From assembly GCF_000013885.1 (NCBI RefSeq), contig NC_007964.1, forward strand, positions 1,288,001-1,352,000: a stretch of DNA of 64,000 nucleotides, given 5' to 3'. This DNA comes from Nitrobacter hamburgensis X14. GTDB taxonomy: Bacteria > Pseudomonadota > Alphaproteobacteria > Rhizobiales > Xanthobacteraceae. Position 1 is the first letter of the stretch; each line of letters opens with the position of its first letter. Shown here piece by piece: positions 17,920 to 26,381 of the stretch. The translations under genes and the position numbers were made by a program. The notes beneath the pieces are model-generated. The model was not told where the DNA came from, did no database searches, and was given only the letters and a program-made list of their open reading frames with translations.

Positions 17920-18894
17920 CTAATCGCGCGTCCAGCCGATCTGATTCTGGAAGAGGTCGCGCAGTACCGACACCGAGGGTACAGGAAACAAGAAGAGTTC
18001 TACCCTCTGATTGGCGAGGCCAGCATCCGTTAAAGCCTTCGCAAAAATCGGTCCGACCTCACGAAGTTTGGCAGTCGCTGATGTTTTGAAATTTGTATCC
18101 AAGTCTTCTAGCTCGTCTGGCGACAGCCTGGCGTAACCAGTGAAATCGAAGCCGATCAGACAGGTCACCACCTCGAGCCGATTATTGTAAGCCTCGTCGA
18201 AGGGGTCAAGGTAGCGAAGGAGTGCCGTCCGCGCCGTCTCATCGAGGCCGGAAAAGTCAATGTGCCGTTGGACGAGTTCGATCTCATGCTGCATCTTTTC
18301 GCGGCTTAAGCCAGTTTTGATAGACGTGACCGCAGACGCGATTGCTTTGGTAATATCGCTGTGGAGTTTGGCTTCTCCAGAGAAGAGAACAAGGCGATTA
18401 GTTTTTGCGTCGAAACGGACATGTATGCCGTCGAAGCCATAGACGGGCATTTGAGCGTTGGTCTTGAGTGACATCTTGGCAATGATTTGCGGTGCGTCCA
18501 GTAACCACTCTGTAAGAAGATACAGTAGCAGCTCGCCGGCTTCTCCAGTGCGCTGTGATGATTTTCTCGCTCTGATAAACAGCGAGCGTGCCTCTTGCTC
18601 CAAGCGTGAGATCGCTTGATGCCGTTCGAACGCTGTCTTCATCGTCTCTTGCGTCGCATAAATCGCCTCGACCTGCTTTCGTGGAAGGCTGAAATGCGTC
18701 AGATAGAGAGCAATTGTTCTAACGAGCTCTTCGACCGTAGCCTGGGCGTCCCGGAGTGCAGGATAGTGCAGACGCAGGTTGAGATGTTTGTGATTGGTGA
18801 CGATATCGTGCTCTGCCGTATGGATACGCGACGACAGGACTGACCAGTCCTTCTTTATTATCGCCAGTGCGGTCGCCAGAGCGTCAAATTCCAA
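17920..18894 (-). CDS. hamA: HamA, Hachiman nuclease (DUF1837)
   Basis: 324 residues matching the DUF1837 family: a helical N-terminus, then GEAGELLLYLLTEWLLDAP (Glu118, Glu121), KMSLKTNAQMPVYGFDG (Asp155) and LFSGEAKLHSD (Glu174-Ala-Lys176), which together form a PD-(D/E)XK active site. In characterised Hachiman systems this subunit is a DNase held inactive by HamB and released on DNA damage. First gene of a two-gene operon with hamB. All predicted catalytic residues are present. Confidence 0.88.
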   Translation of the reverse strand: MEFDALATALAIIKKDWSVLSSRIHTAEHDIVTNHKHLNLRLHYPALRDAQATVEELVRTIALYLTHFSLPRKQVEAIYATQETMKTAFERHQAISRLEQEARSLFIRARKSSQRTGEAGELLLYLLTEWLLDAPQIIAKMSLKTNAQMPVYGFDGIHVRFDAKTNRLVLFSGEAKLHSDITKAIASAVTSIKTGLSREKMQHEIELVQRHIDFSGLDETARTALLRYLDPFDEAYNNRLEVVTCLIGFDFTGYARLSPDELEDLDTNFKTSATAKLREVGPIFAKALTDAGLANQRVELFLFPVPSVSVLRDLFQNQIGWTRD

Positions 18895-19597
18895 GATTCT
18901 GTCGCCAAGATCCGAAATCTAGAGCAGAGTCCGATTGAACCTAGCACCATCGCCGGAGGTCGCCAATTGAACTGTGGTCGGAGATCGCGCTAAGGTTGCG
19001 AGCGCTGCCCGATCTAGGAGATCCACCGAACCCGCTATCTGACCGTTTGCCCATGCCAGCCTTGGCACATATCGGTAGTACGAAGTTAGCGTTGAATGGC
19101 CGCTTATAGCTTTCGAATAGGCAGAAGCATTTCTTGTAAATTATATAGTTATTTCAATAGTATATGAGTTCGTAGTTTTATTCTGAATGGCGCGCCATTC
19201 ACGAACAAAATCAATAGCTTACATGTTGGTTAGACGCTGTTCTTGTACAGCGTAGCCGATCACGCTGCGGGGGTGTGGGGATTCATCCGTTATCATCCGT
19301 TGCCACCCGTTACGGGGGAGGTGCGGACGCCCACAGGGAAGTGCGGAATTGTTGGCCGCGTAGAGAATCATGCGCGCGCGATTCGTGCGGGTCGAGGTAT
19401 GATTGGACGGTCTAGCGGTGACGCTGCTTTAGCGCACCATTCGTCAATAAATACATCGATCGAAGATCGCCAATGGATGACGCGATTAATTGTGCGCGTC
19501 TGAGGTGCGGTAAGTCGGCGGATACGCGGTAGGTAATGCGAGCGAGCGAACTTGGGCAGTGAGGGCCTTTTTGAGCGATATTGCGGCCACGCACAAA
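18895..19597. other. Gene-free boundary of the defence island
   Basis: No supported gene. 19130-19220 is very AT-rich. It contains the 16-base perfect palindrome GAATGGCGCGCCATTC (19185-19200), whose core TGGCGCGCCA equals the last ten bases of the tRNA-Arg remnant at 10598-10607. A short run of repeated ATCCGTT-like words follows at 19286-19315. See findings. Confidence 0.5.
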
Positions 19598-19620
19598 ACC
19601 CGCCGGGCATCCCGGCGGGT
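19598..19620 (-). terminator. Terminator after PRC-barrel gene
   Basis: Perfect 10-bp stem ACCCGCCGGG/CCCGGCGGGT around a CAT loop, followed on the minus strand by TTTTG, about 28 bases beyond the PRC-barrel stop. Confidence 0.85.
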
Positions 19621-19647
19621 AAGTTTCAGTAACTGAAGTTCCAATGC

Positions 19648-19983
19648 TCAGCCGGGATGCATCACCCACTCGTTATCATACTTGTCGAGCACTGCGTATC
19701 GGGCATTCCGGTCAAAGATGGTCTCGGTGCCGTGCTTCGGGCGGCCTTTCAGCCGGCTCCCGCTTATGTCGGAACTGTACACACCAAGATCAGCGTCATA
19801 TTTCAGCAGGTTCCACGGTACCATGTGATGATCGTCGCCGAAGCCAAGGAAGCCGCCGAAACAGAGTACGGCTTGGGCAATTTCCCCGCTCTTCCTGTCA
19901 ACCATCACACGTTTGATTGAACCTATCTTCTTTTTCTCGGCGCCGTAGACAGCCTTCCCAGACTTTCTATCGCTGGCGATCAA
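19648..19983 (-). CDS. PRC-barrel domain protein
   Basis: About 111 residues from a TTG at 19983, chosen because AAGGAG lies 10 bases upstream and no ATG fits this frame; the longer frame to 20085 has no good ribosome site. The domain begins LIASDRKSGKAVYGAEKKKIGSIKRV and continues through VDRKSGEIAQAVL, FGGFLGFGDDHHMVPWNLLKYD, the canonical PRC-barrel sequence of photosynthetic reaction-centre H subunits and many stress-related rhizobial proteins. Probably cytoplasmic. Function beyond ligand or protein binding is unknown. Confidence 0.8.
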   Translation of the reverse strand: MIASDRKSGKAVYGAEKKKIGSIKRVMVDRKSGEIAQAVLCFGGFLGFGDDHHMVPWNLLKYDADLGVYSSDISGSRLKGRPKHGTETIFDRNARYAVLDKYDNEWVMHPG

Positions 19984-20250
19984 GTGGTCGGTTCTCCTTT
20001 TTTCATAGACATATATTTTCCTTTCTTTGCAACTAGTTAAGCGACAGGCGCGGGAAACGTTCCGGGGACGCGCGATCTGTCGCACTCTGGGCAGGCAAAC
20101 TCTCGCCGATCGAGCTAACTGGCCGCGCTGTTCACTTCGGTAGATGGCGCGGCTCTTACTGATTCGAGCGACGTCCGAGCTGACCAGCAGGCTGCCCGAA
20201 TATTACAGCGCCGGTATGGAGTGCTCAGGAACCGTCAGCATCATCGACAG

Positions 20251-21078
20251 TCACGCCTCATATTTGCTTATCACGCCGCCACCCGCTGACGTCAGGGAAG
20301 CCAACGGCACGTCGATCGCGTAGACGAAACCTGTCGGCTGATACGTCAACTGCACGTCGCCCTTGAGCTGCTTGCCTAGCGTCTCGATGAGGCGCGTCCC
20401 GAAACTGTGGTTTTCCGGAGCGTGAACTACTGGACCGTTCATTTCGGTCCATGTCAGGTGCACGCGCTGCGTCTTTGGATCCAGCGTCCAGGCGATGTCG
20501 ACACGCCCAGTCGGCTCCGACAGAGCTCCGAATTTCGTGGAGTTCGTGCAGAGCTCGTTGAGCGTCATGGCTATGGCGATCACGGCGCCCGACGTCGTCT
20601 GGATGTCCGGTCCTGCAATCGAGAATTTCGGAACGTCCGGATTGTCGAAGGCTTCGGTGGCGCTGCGGACGATATGGCTAAGGTCGGCGCTGTTCCATCT
20701 TGCCTGTAGAAGGAGATCGTGAGCTCGCCCGAGCGCCTGCAGCCGGCCCGCTATGGCGTGCTGCGCGTGTTCGGTGCCCTGCACGTGGCGAAGACTCTGG
20801 GTGGCGATGGCGCTGACCGTCGCGAGTGTATTCTTGATGCGATGATGAAGCTCTTCCAGGATCAGCTTCTGCAGCTTGTCGGATGCGTCACGCTCGCGGG
20901 CGTCAATGCCGGCCTGAGCCAGCAAACCCTGGGCATCGATTTCGGCCTGCGCCAACAGCAATCGAAGGCTGATATTCTCTGCCTCTAGAAAGTCGTGAGG
21001 TCGTGCTGCGCCGTTAGAAGGTTGGCGTTCTAGACGACGATAACGATCGGTCTCAAACATCGCTGACTTTACCACCAT
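20251..21078 (-). CDS. HWE-family sensor histidine kinase, soluble
   Basis: 275 residues with a short coiled N-terminus (heptad-like AQAEIDAQGLLAQAGIDARERD) but no PAS or membrane segment. The phospho-acceptor box is LEELHHRIKNTLATVSAIATQSLR. The ATPase domain has the HWE N-box LNELCTNSTKFGALS, a W in RWNSADL where the family has WE, WTEMNGP and a C-terminal glycine box GTRLIETLGKQL. Such short kinases usually answer general stress or light input supplied by partners; no cognate regulator is adjacent. ATG 21060 is an alternative start. Confidence 0.85.
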   Translation of the reverse strand: MVVKSAMFETDRYRRLERQPSNGAARPHDFLEAENISLRLLLAQAEIDAQGLLAQAGIDARERDASDKLQKLILEELHHRIKNTLATVSAIATQSLRHVQGTEHAQHAIAGRLQALGRAHDLLLQARWNSADLSHIVRSATEAFDNPDVPKFSIAGPDIQTTSGAVIAIAMTLNELCTNSTKFGALSEPTGRVDIAWTLDPKTQRVHLTWTEMNGPVVHAPENHSFGTRLIETLGKQLKGDVQLTYQPTGFVYAIDVPLASLTSAGGGVISKYEA

Positions 21079-21204
21079 AAGTCGGGTGCCTCACACACCT
21101 TTGATACGCTTTTGTGCCCCAATCACGCGTTTGGGATGCATTTAGCGCGAAAACAGCCCCTCGAGCGTGACCGATCATGACCGAGGCCTCCAACTTTCGC
21201 AGCT

Positions 21205-21416
21205 TTAATCGCGGTGAACAAACTCACGATGAATTTCACGCCCAAGTTCGTTGACGACAGATATCTCAAGGTCATTATCTTGGCGCGGGCTATTGTAGCG
21301 GAAGTGCCGAGCGAGTTCTTTGCAGCGCTTGACGGCTTCCGGGTTGCCTTCGAAGTCGATCCCGACCTTATCTCTCATCGGAACGCCATTCTTCATGTCG
21401 AAAAGAATTTTCGCAT
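21205..21416 (-). pseudogene. DUF6894-type small protein, frameshifted at its start
   Basis: The open frame from 21396 encodes 63 residues with the pattern of the Rhizobiales DUF6894 family (VGIDFEG, ELARHFR, DLEISVVNELGREIHRE). Family members begin with a basic-aromatic MxRxFF. Here an upstream ATG at 21416 reads MRKFF and then leaves the frame; restoring one T in the TTCTTTTC run would give MRKFFFDMKNG and join both parts. Function unknown. Confidence 0.6.
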
Positions 21417-21487
21417 CGCCATACCTCTAGCCTCAAGAAAAAGAATCGTCAGCGGCTTGGTCTGTCGATCTGCAGGCTGCCATGCTA

Positions 21488-22537
21488 GAGCGTCGGGCGA
21501 TCATTTGGAATCGCGGCGGATTCACAAACGAGGCTCAAGGTGATTCAAAGTCTGCGGGGGTGATTTGCCATGCCGCATCCTTTGTCGAACGATCTGCGTG
21601 AGCGTGTTGTTGCCTATGTCGAGGCGGGGAACTCGTGCCATGGGGCTGCTGCCCGTTTTGGGACTTCGGTATCTTTTGCGGTGAACCTGATGCGGCGCTG
21701 GCGGGAGACGGGTCGGGTCGATCCGCGTCCGCGTGGCGGGTTCCGGCATGGCAAACTCGGTCAGCACCGCGACTTCATTCTTGCGACAGTCGCGGCCGAG
21801 AGCGACATCACCATGCCTGAACTGGCGGAAAAACTCGCCAAGGCCAAGGGCGTCAAAGCAGACCCGTCGAACCTGTCGAAGTTCTTGATCGCCTGCGGGC
21901 TCAGCTTCAAAAAAAACTCTGCGGGCCAGCGAACAAGACAGGCCTGAACTGGTCAAGGCTCGGGCCGAATGGAAAGCGGGCCGCCAGCCCATCATGCACA
22001 AGCAGCGCGAGCGGCTGATCTTCATTGACGAAACCGGCACCACCACCAAGATGGTTCGCCAGCGTGGACGATCGCTGAAAGGAACGCGGCTGAACAGCAA
22101 GGCTCCATTCGGTCACTGGGGAACGCAGACCTTCGTAGCAGGCCTCAAGTGCGATGGCCTCGTCGCCCCCTGGGTTATCGATGCCCCAATGAACCGGATC
22201 ATCTTCGAGACCTATGTCGACACCCAACTCGCGCCCGCCCTCAGGCCCGGTGATGTCGTCATCCTGGATAATCTCTCCAGCCACAAGAGCGAGAAGGCCG
22301 AAAAAGCCATCCGCGCACGGGGCGCGTGGCTCCTGTTCCTGCCGCCCTACAGCCCGGATCTCAATCCCATCGAAATGGCCTTCGCAAAACTGAAAGCTCA
22401 TCTGCGAGCCGCCGCAGCCAGAACCATCGACGCTCTCTGGAAAGCTATCGGCAACATCTGCGCGCTCTTCTCTCCGCAAGAGTGCTCAAACTACTTCAAA
22501 GCCGCAGGATACGGATTCAATTGAATACCCGATGCTC
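21488..22537 (+). mobile_element. IS630-family insertion sequence, copy 1
   Basis: 1050 bp between TA dinucleotides (21486-21487 and 22538-22539), the IS630 target duplication. Ends read GAGCGTCGGG and CCCGATGCTC, imperfect inverted repeats. A nearly identical copy lies inverted at 57810-58859. It separates a DUF6894 remnant from a hypothetical gene. Confidence 0.93.
21570..22524 (+). CDS. IS630 transposase, two frames
   Basis: OrfA (21570-21947, 125 aa) carries the N-terminal HTH (LSNDLRERVVAYVEAG, RRWRETGRVDPRPRGG). OrfB, in another frame to 22524, carries the DDE domain: FIDETGTTTKM, VVILDNLSSHKS and PPYSPDLNPIEMAFAKLK. The frames meet at a run of eight A in TTCAAAAAAAACTC (about 21907-21920), the usual site of programmed frameshifting in this family, so the element is probably active. 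Confidence 0.9.
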
Positions 22538-22551
22538 TAGTTCGGCGTAGC

Positions 22552-22863
22552 TCATCGATCGAACTCCTTCATGGTGCGCTCAACGAGACGGTTGATGTGC
22601 GGGATGTCAGTGTGATCGCCGATCACATCGAGCCCGTTTCTTCCGTTGCCGTAGATCAGAGTGATCATACCCACGCGCCGTTCTTCGACATTGAGCGTGA
22701 GTGTGTCCATATTGGTGCGGAACATCGCTTTGATGATCTCGGCGATATTCCGTGATCGGTTGATCGTCTCCTCACCGTCGTTGACGGAGATTAGAAAGCC
22801 GTCATTGACTGCGTTATCGACGAGCGCATTTGCGATCTGTTGGTCCAGTGATGTCTTACTCAT
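22552..22863 (-). CDS. Hypothetical protein, about 103 residues
   Basis: Read from ATG 22863. The frame is open to 23091, but the upstream 76 residues look non-native. The protein has the composition of a real soluble alpha/beta protein: SLDQQIANALVDNAVNDGFLIS, EETINRSRNIAEII, RRVGMITLIYGNGRNGLDVIGDHTD. I do not recognise a named domain, though I believe similar proteins occur in Bradyrhizobium. Its 3' end stops 12 bases from the IS630 terminus. Confidence 0.6.
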   Translation of the reverse strand: MSKTSLDQQIANALVDNAVNDGFLISVNDGEETINRSRNIAEIIKAMFRTNMDTLTLNVEERRVGMITLIYGNGRNGLDVIGDHTDIPHINRLVERTMKEFDR

Positions 22864-23382
22864 AGAGGCTTTCTGGTTTTGTGCTTCGATCACGAAATCG
22901 ATCTCAGCGCTCAGTCCGGGGGCTATCGGCAACTTCGACGTATGTTGCAACAATCCGCTTGGCGAACGCGGTGCCATCTTCGATGTTATGCTTTCGTAGC
23001 CCGCGCGGGGACGCGGCAACTTGTAATGCCATCGTGCGTCCAGAATACGGTATATCCGATCGACGGTGAGTGGAGTTTGCGTCACCTTCATGACACGCCG
23101 CTCCCGTTGCGCTCGATAATGGCGAGTGCTTCACTATGTCTCTTATCGCAATGCGCGCTCACGCATATGGCGGCCCAGCGTCGACAGGCGAGCGCGGATG
23201 ACGGCAACGCTCGCGAGACCTTCACCCAGCCCCGAGACCGAGCCCGCCATGGGAACTGACGGCGGATTGTGGGCGCACGCGTAAGGGACACACAGCGAAG
23301 CCGCCAGCCACTGAGCCGGCGGTTTTCGTTCGGCTAGTCAACGTCGCTTACGACCTCGCTCTCCGCGAACTTGCTTAGAAGC
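22864..23382. other. Stretch without a supported gene
   Basis: Frames on both strands overlap and show no motif. The minus-strand frame to 23091 continues the hypothetical gene but lacks native composition. Confidence 0.45.
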
Positions 23383-23571
23383 TCATTTTTGCGGTTGAGG
23401 CTGTGTTACGGCGTTCGGCGCATTATCGACTGATTTCGGATGCGTGCCGCGCCCAGTGTAGAAAACGGAAAGACTGAGCAGCACCACGAGGATTGCGCCG
23501 CCGATAGCCCAGCCGATGTAAACGCGAGTTATACTGGCCATTTTTCTGGAAACTACCATGCTATGCTCCAT
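23383..23571 (-). CDS. Small single-span membrane protein
   Basis: 62 residues (or 58 from the second ATG at 23559, which has GGAG about 8 bases upstream). A basic N-terminus is followed by one hydrophobic helix, VYIGWAIGGAILVVLLSLSV, and a Pro/Gln-rich tail (NAVTQPQPQK). Likely N-in with the tail in the periplasm. No family assigned; function unknown. Confidence 0.55.
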   Translation of the reverse strand: MEHSMVVSRKMASITRVYIGWAIGGAILVVLLSLSVFYTGRGTHPKSVDNAPNAVTQPQPQK

Positions 23572-23621
23572 GCCTGTTTAGGAACAACAACCTCACCGGG
23601 CTGTTACCGTTCCTAGCCAAT

Positions 23622-23919
23622 CTACTTTCCCAGCCATGGCGCATTCGCCTTAGCGAGGCCCTCTGTGCGGGGCCGGGATTTAATGTCCTCCGGCGTCAGG
23701 CTCGCGTAGAACCGCTCCCACGCGGCCTTGGACTCGTCCTCCTTTGCGACTTCCAGACTAGCTGCCGAGCCATTGCACCATGACGGGGCCGGGAGCGGCG
23801 GGTTGACGCTCCCCGTCCAGACCGTGCCTTACATTTGGGGCACCGACAGCCAGCCGGGCACCGATGGGGTGATTTTCCCTTCGCGCCAGAAAATCTCAGT
23901 CGGCGGCTCTTTTGCCTAG
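23622..23919 (-). pseudogene. Decayed coding frame with two internal stops
   Basis: One minus-strand frame reads protein-like sequence interrupted by TAG and TAA. Segments are PPTEIFWREGKITPSVPGW, then TVWTGSVNPPLPAPSWCNGS, then ESKAAWERFYASLTPEDIKS and a normal end NAPWLGK-stop. Composition and lack of a start suggest a former phage- or island-type gene. No family recognised. Confidence 0.4.
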
Positions 23920-24326
23920 TCGCCTAGTGACCCTTAGCGGACATGCCTTCGCTCCCCGCTGATGTCGGATTTCGAGGCTGAGATGGACATCATTGCCCTG
24001 CACAGCAATCTTCGATGAATGGGAACAGATCGCCGCAACGCCATTCGCCGGGCGGGGAGTGAGTCATAAGGTTCGCCTAATTCTGCGAGTTCGCATCATC
24101 CGAACACCCGCTAGGCCGTCCGCCGTTACGAATGCAAGTCCGATAGCTCCAGGGCACAACGTAACTTCCAGCCCAAACACCCACGGCCGCGCGCTCAGCT
24201 TCATTCTGAGCGCTACCGTACTTGCCTTTTGAGTACCGAGGTCATCGAACGCGAGGCCGTTGCGTGCAAGCCATGTCGCGATCTCTTCTACCGATATTCA
24301 CCGCCGCCGCGTTGGTGAAGGACGTA
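23920..24326. other. Stretch without a supported gene
   Basis: About 400 bases with only short overlapping frames on either strand; no motif seen. Confidence 0.45.
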
Positions 24327-24578
24327 TTACCACGTCGTCCAGGTATCACCCTTCCAATAACCTCGCCCCTCATGTTCGCGGAATGTGACATGCGGCTCCG
24401 CGAGCCAACTATCGTCGTGAATGAAGACCCTCGCGTCTGGCGGGTAGCTGTATTGCTCCTGCGTATGCCAGCACACGTTTCCGGTACATACAATCGCACC
24501 CGAGGCCGCCAAGGAACTAAGAGCCAGAGCGCCGGTTCCAGCAGCTAGGGTCAAGAGAACTTTGCGCATGGAAGTCAT
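24327..24578 (-). CDS. Small secreted protein with signal peptide
   Basis: 83 residues. ATG 24578 is preferred over 24569 because AAGGAGCG lies just upstream. The signal peptide is MRKVLLTLAAGTGALALSSL with cleavage near AASGA. The mature part has one Cys pair (VCTGNVCWH) and a Trp/Tyr/His-rich tail ending EHEGRGYWKGDTWTTW. I recall this pattern from many small Bradyrhizobium periplasmic proteins of unknown role. Monocistronic. Confidence 0.8.
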   Translation of the reverse strand: MTSMRKVLLTLAAGTGALALSSLAASGAIVCTGNVCWHTQEQYSYPPDARVFIHDDSWLAEPHVTFREHEGRGYWKGDTWTTW

Positions 24579-24691
24579 CGGACGCTCCTTCGCTCGATAA
24601 ATGCACTGCGCTATCGCGATTTATGATCACACTCCGGTAGACAACCTCAGCCGTTTAGGGCGGGCTGTTAGCCGGACAAGCCATCGCGTAG

Positions 24692-24952
24692 CTAGGCTGC
24701 CGCGTCTATTCGCAACGCTTCTTTCAAATCATCGGGATCAATATCGAACGACTCGGTTGTTAAACGCGCTCTGGATGATTCGGTCGCTCTGAAGGACGTT
24801 GCTATCCGGCGGAACGCGAGGAACGACAAACCTTCGATTTCTTCCTCGTCGGTTACAACCTCATAGGTGCCGGCTGGCAACGGTCGGTCAACGCCTTCGA
24901 TGCAGAAGCTATGTTTGAAAACGACTGAGTCTCTACGGGATCTGATGGTCAT
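24692..24952 (-). CDS. Conserved Rhizobiales hypothetical protein
   Basis: 86 residues behind a clear GGAGAG ribosome site. Pattern RDSVVFKHSFCIEGVDRPLPAGTYEVVTDEEEIEGLSFLAFRR, then a C-terminal DPDDLKEALRIDAA. From memory this short beta-rich protein recurs in Bradyrhizobium, often near other small island genes. No enzymatic motif; function unknown. Confidence 0.75.
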   Translation of the reverse strand: MTIRSRRDSVVFKHSFCIEGVDRPLPAGTYEVVTDEEEIEGLSFLAFRRIATSFRATESSRARLTTESFDIDPDDLKEALRIDAAA

Positions 24953-25035
24953 ATCACTCTCCAGTCACGTTGGCGCTCGAAGCTCGGAAGAAGATAACCT
25001 GCTCAGATCGATCTCGATCACCACATCGAGCTCAG

Positions 25036-25143
25036 TCACCAACGCCAAATGACGGAGCCCAGAATCACGAGGCCAAGGAACAGAGGAACAACAATCGGCG
25101 GAACGAACCACTCTCGAAAGCGAAATGGTGTCTGAATTGACAT
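25036..25143 (-). CDS. 35-residue membrane protein
   Basis: A small gene within a longer frame. ATG 25143 follows AGGGAAG, and the product is a short amphipathic start (SIQTPFRFREWFVPP) plus one hydrophobic helix (IVVPLFLGLVILGSVIW). The pattern resembles tiny Rhizobiales membrane proteins I recall starting the same way. It follows the 41-residue gene and its terminator on the same strand. Function unknown. Confidence 0.6.
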   Translation of the reverse strand: MSIQTPFRFREWFVPPIVVPLFLGLVILGSVIWRW

Positions 25144-25166
25144 GACAACTTCCCTGAAAAAGAAAA

Positions 25167-25181
25167 CCCGGCACCGCCGGG
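25167..25181 (-). terminator. Short terminator after the 41-aa gene
   Basis: CCCGGC/GCCGGG six-base stem with an ACC loop. On the minus strand it is followed by TTTTCTTTTTC, placed about 25 bases after the stop of the small upstream gene. Confidence 0.65.
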
Positions 25182-25204
25182 CTCCCCTTTTGCCAATGAC
25201 AAAA

Positions 25205-25330
25205 CTATTTCTGTTTCGAAGCATCCGGCGGAGGCTTGCTATCGCCCGCGTTGTCTTGACCGGCGGGCTTGGCCTCGCCCGGAGGAGCGGTCTTCGGGGC
25301 TTCATTGGAAGCGATCGGTGTGTTGGACAT
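25205..25330 (-). CDS. 41-residue disordered protein
   Basis: Too short for most gene callers. ATG 25330 follows GGAAAGGAAACACC, and the frame ends in TAG just before a terminator. The product is low-complexity and hydrophilic: SNTPIASNEAPKTAPPGEAK, then Gly/Asp and Pro-rich sequence ending ASKQK. Clean start, ribosome site and terminator support a real gene. Function unknown. Confidence 0.6.
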   Translation of the reverse strand: MSNTPIASNEAPKTAPPGEAKPAGQDNAGDSKPPPDASKQK

Positions 25331-25537
25331 GGTGTTTCCTTTCCGGAAACGAACCTAAAACCTATTTTCCAGGCGCTCTATAGAGGTGGGACCTGAACGA
25401 GTGACCACAATGGGGAACGCGCGACAATAAGAAATATAGTTCGAATGCAAAAACTGCTTATGGCCCGCGATTACAAGGCCTAAATCCGAAAGATTTTTGA
25501 CAGTGAAAGCGGTACCGCAAAGACTACCGTGAGGCAT

Positions 25538-25890
25538 CAAGGCAGTGCGGGAGTGGATTGCAGCTGTCGGCGCCAAGACCGCGTTCATCGAGCCCGGAAG
25601 CCCGTGGGAGAACGGCTACTGCGAGAGCTTCAACTCGAGGCTGCGCGACGAACTGCTCAACAGCGAGATCTTCTACAGCCTCGCCGAGGCCAAGGTCATC
25701 ATCGAGGCATGGCGGCGCTACTACAACACCGAGCGACCACACTCATCGCTTCGATATAAACCGCCGGCGCCAGAGGTCATCGCCTGGCCTTCAAAGCCAG
25801 CCGGATCGCTTCCGCCAGCAGCGCAAGCAATGGCCGAAAAGCCCATCATGCATTAAGACTGAAAGCGGACCACATCATAGGGGCAGGCCA
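25538..25890 (+). mobile_element. 3' fragment of an IS3-family element
   Basis: Contains the last about 103 codons of OrfB (REWIAAVGAKTAFIEPGSPW to KPIMH) with the end of the DDE domain (SPWENGYCESFNSRLRDELL) and the terminal repeat ending GGGGCAGGCCA. It is almost base-for-base identical to the end of the fuller copy at 37202-38467. The 5' part is missing. Confidence 0.9.
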
Positions 25891-26381
25891 GTCGCCTAAG
25901 GGGTTCGCTGATCCCAGAAAGGCGACTCTAAAGATCAATGAGTTTCAGAAGGTGTCATGTTTTGGAAACGCCCGCTGTAGCCGCTCAATGGTCGTCTGCC
26001 ACTTCGTGATTGCCTGTTTCATCATTGCACGACGGGAGGTCTTGGTATGCCAGAGCAAGGCATCCAGTGTCCGCCATGCGAGCGGTTAATGCTGTTCGTA
26101 CTCCTGTCGACTTGCATCAACATTTATTTCTACATGAATGAATGAGGTAATCATTCCTTACACGCCATTTGATACTGTGGTTTGCACTTCAACCAAGTAT
26201 CCCGCGTAGCGTGCGTTCTTGTCTGCTCCGGTCGGGCTGGAGCGTTGCTCTCGCTGAGTCTGCGATGCAGCAGCGCGACACCGGCGCAGGCGCGCCATCC
26301 ATGCCTCCGATCTTTTCCTGATCAAGGCGCTCTGCCGCTTGGCCGATCGCGTCAAACGCACCCTGCTGGGGAGGAACCACT
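25891..26381. other. Upstream region of the two-gene cassette
   Basis: No supported gene. Moderately AT-rich around 26110-26180, a reasonable place for the promoter of the 26.4 kb gene. The ribosome site GAGGAA lies just before 26382. Confidence 0.45.

Noticed and set aside
19286..19315. Run of ATCCGTT-like words as a possible iteron origin
   Set aside because: Too few and irregular, and no replication initiator gene nearby.
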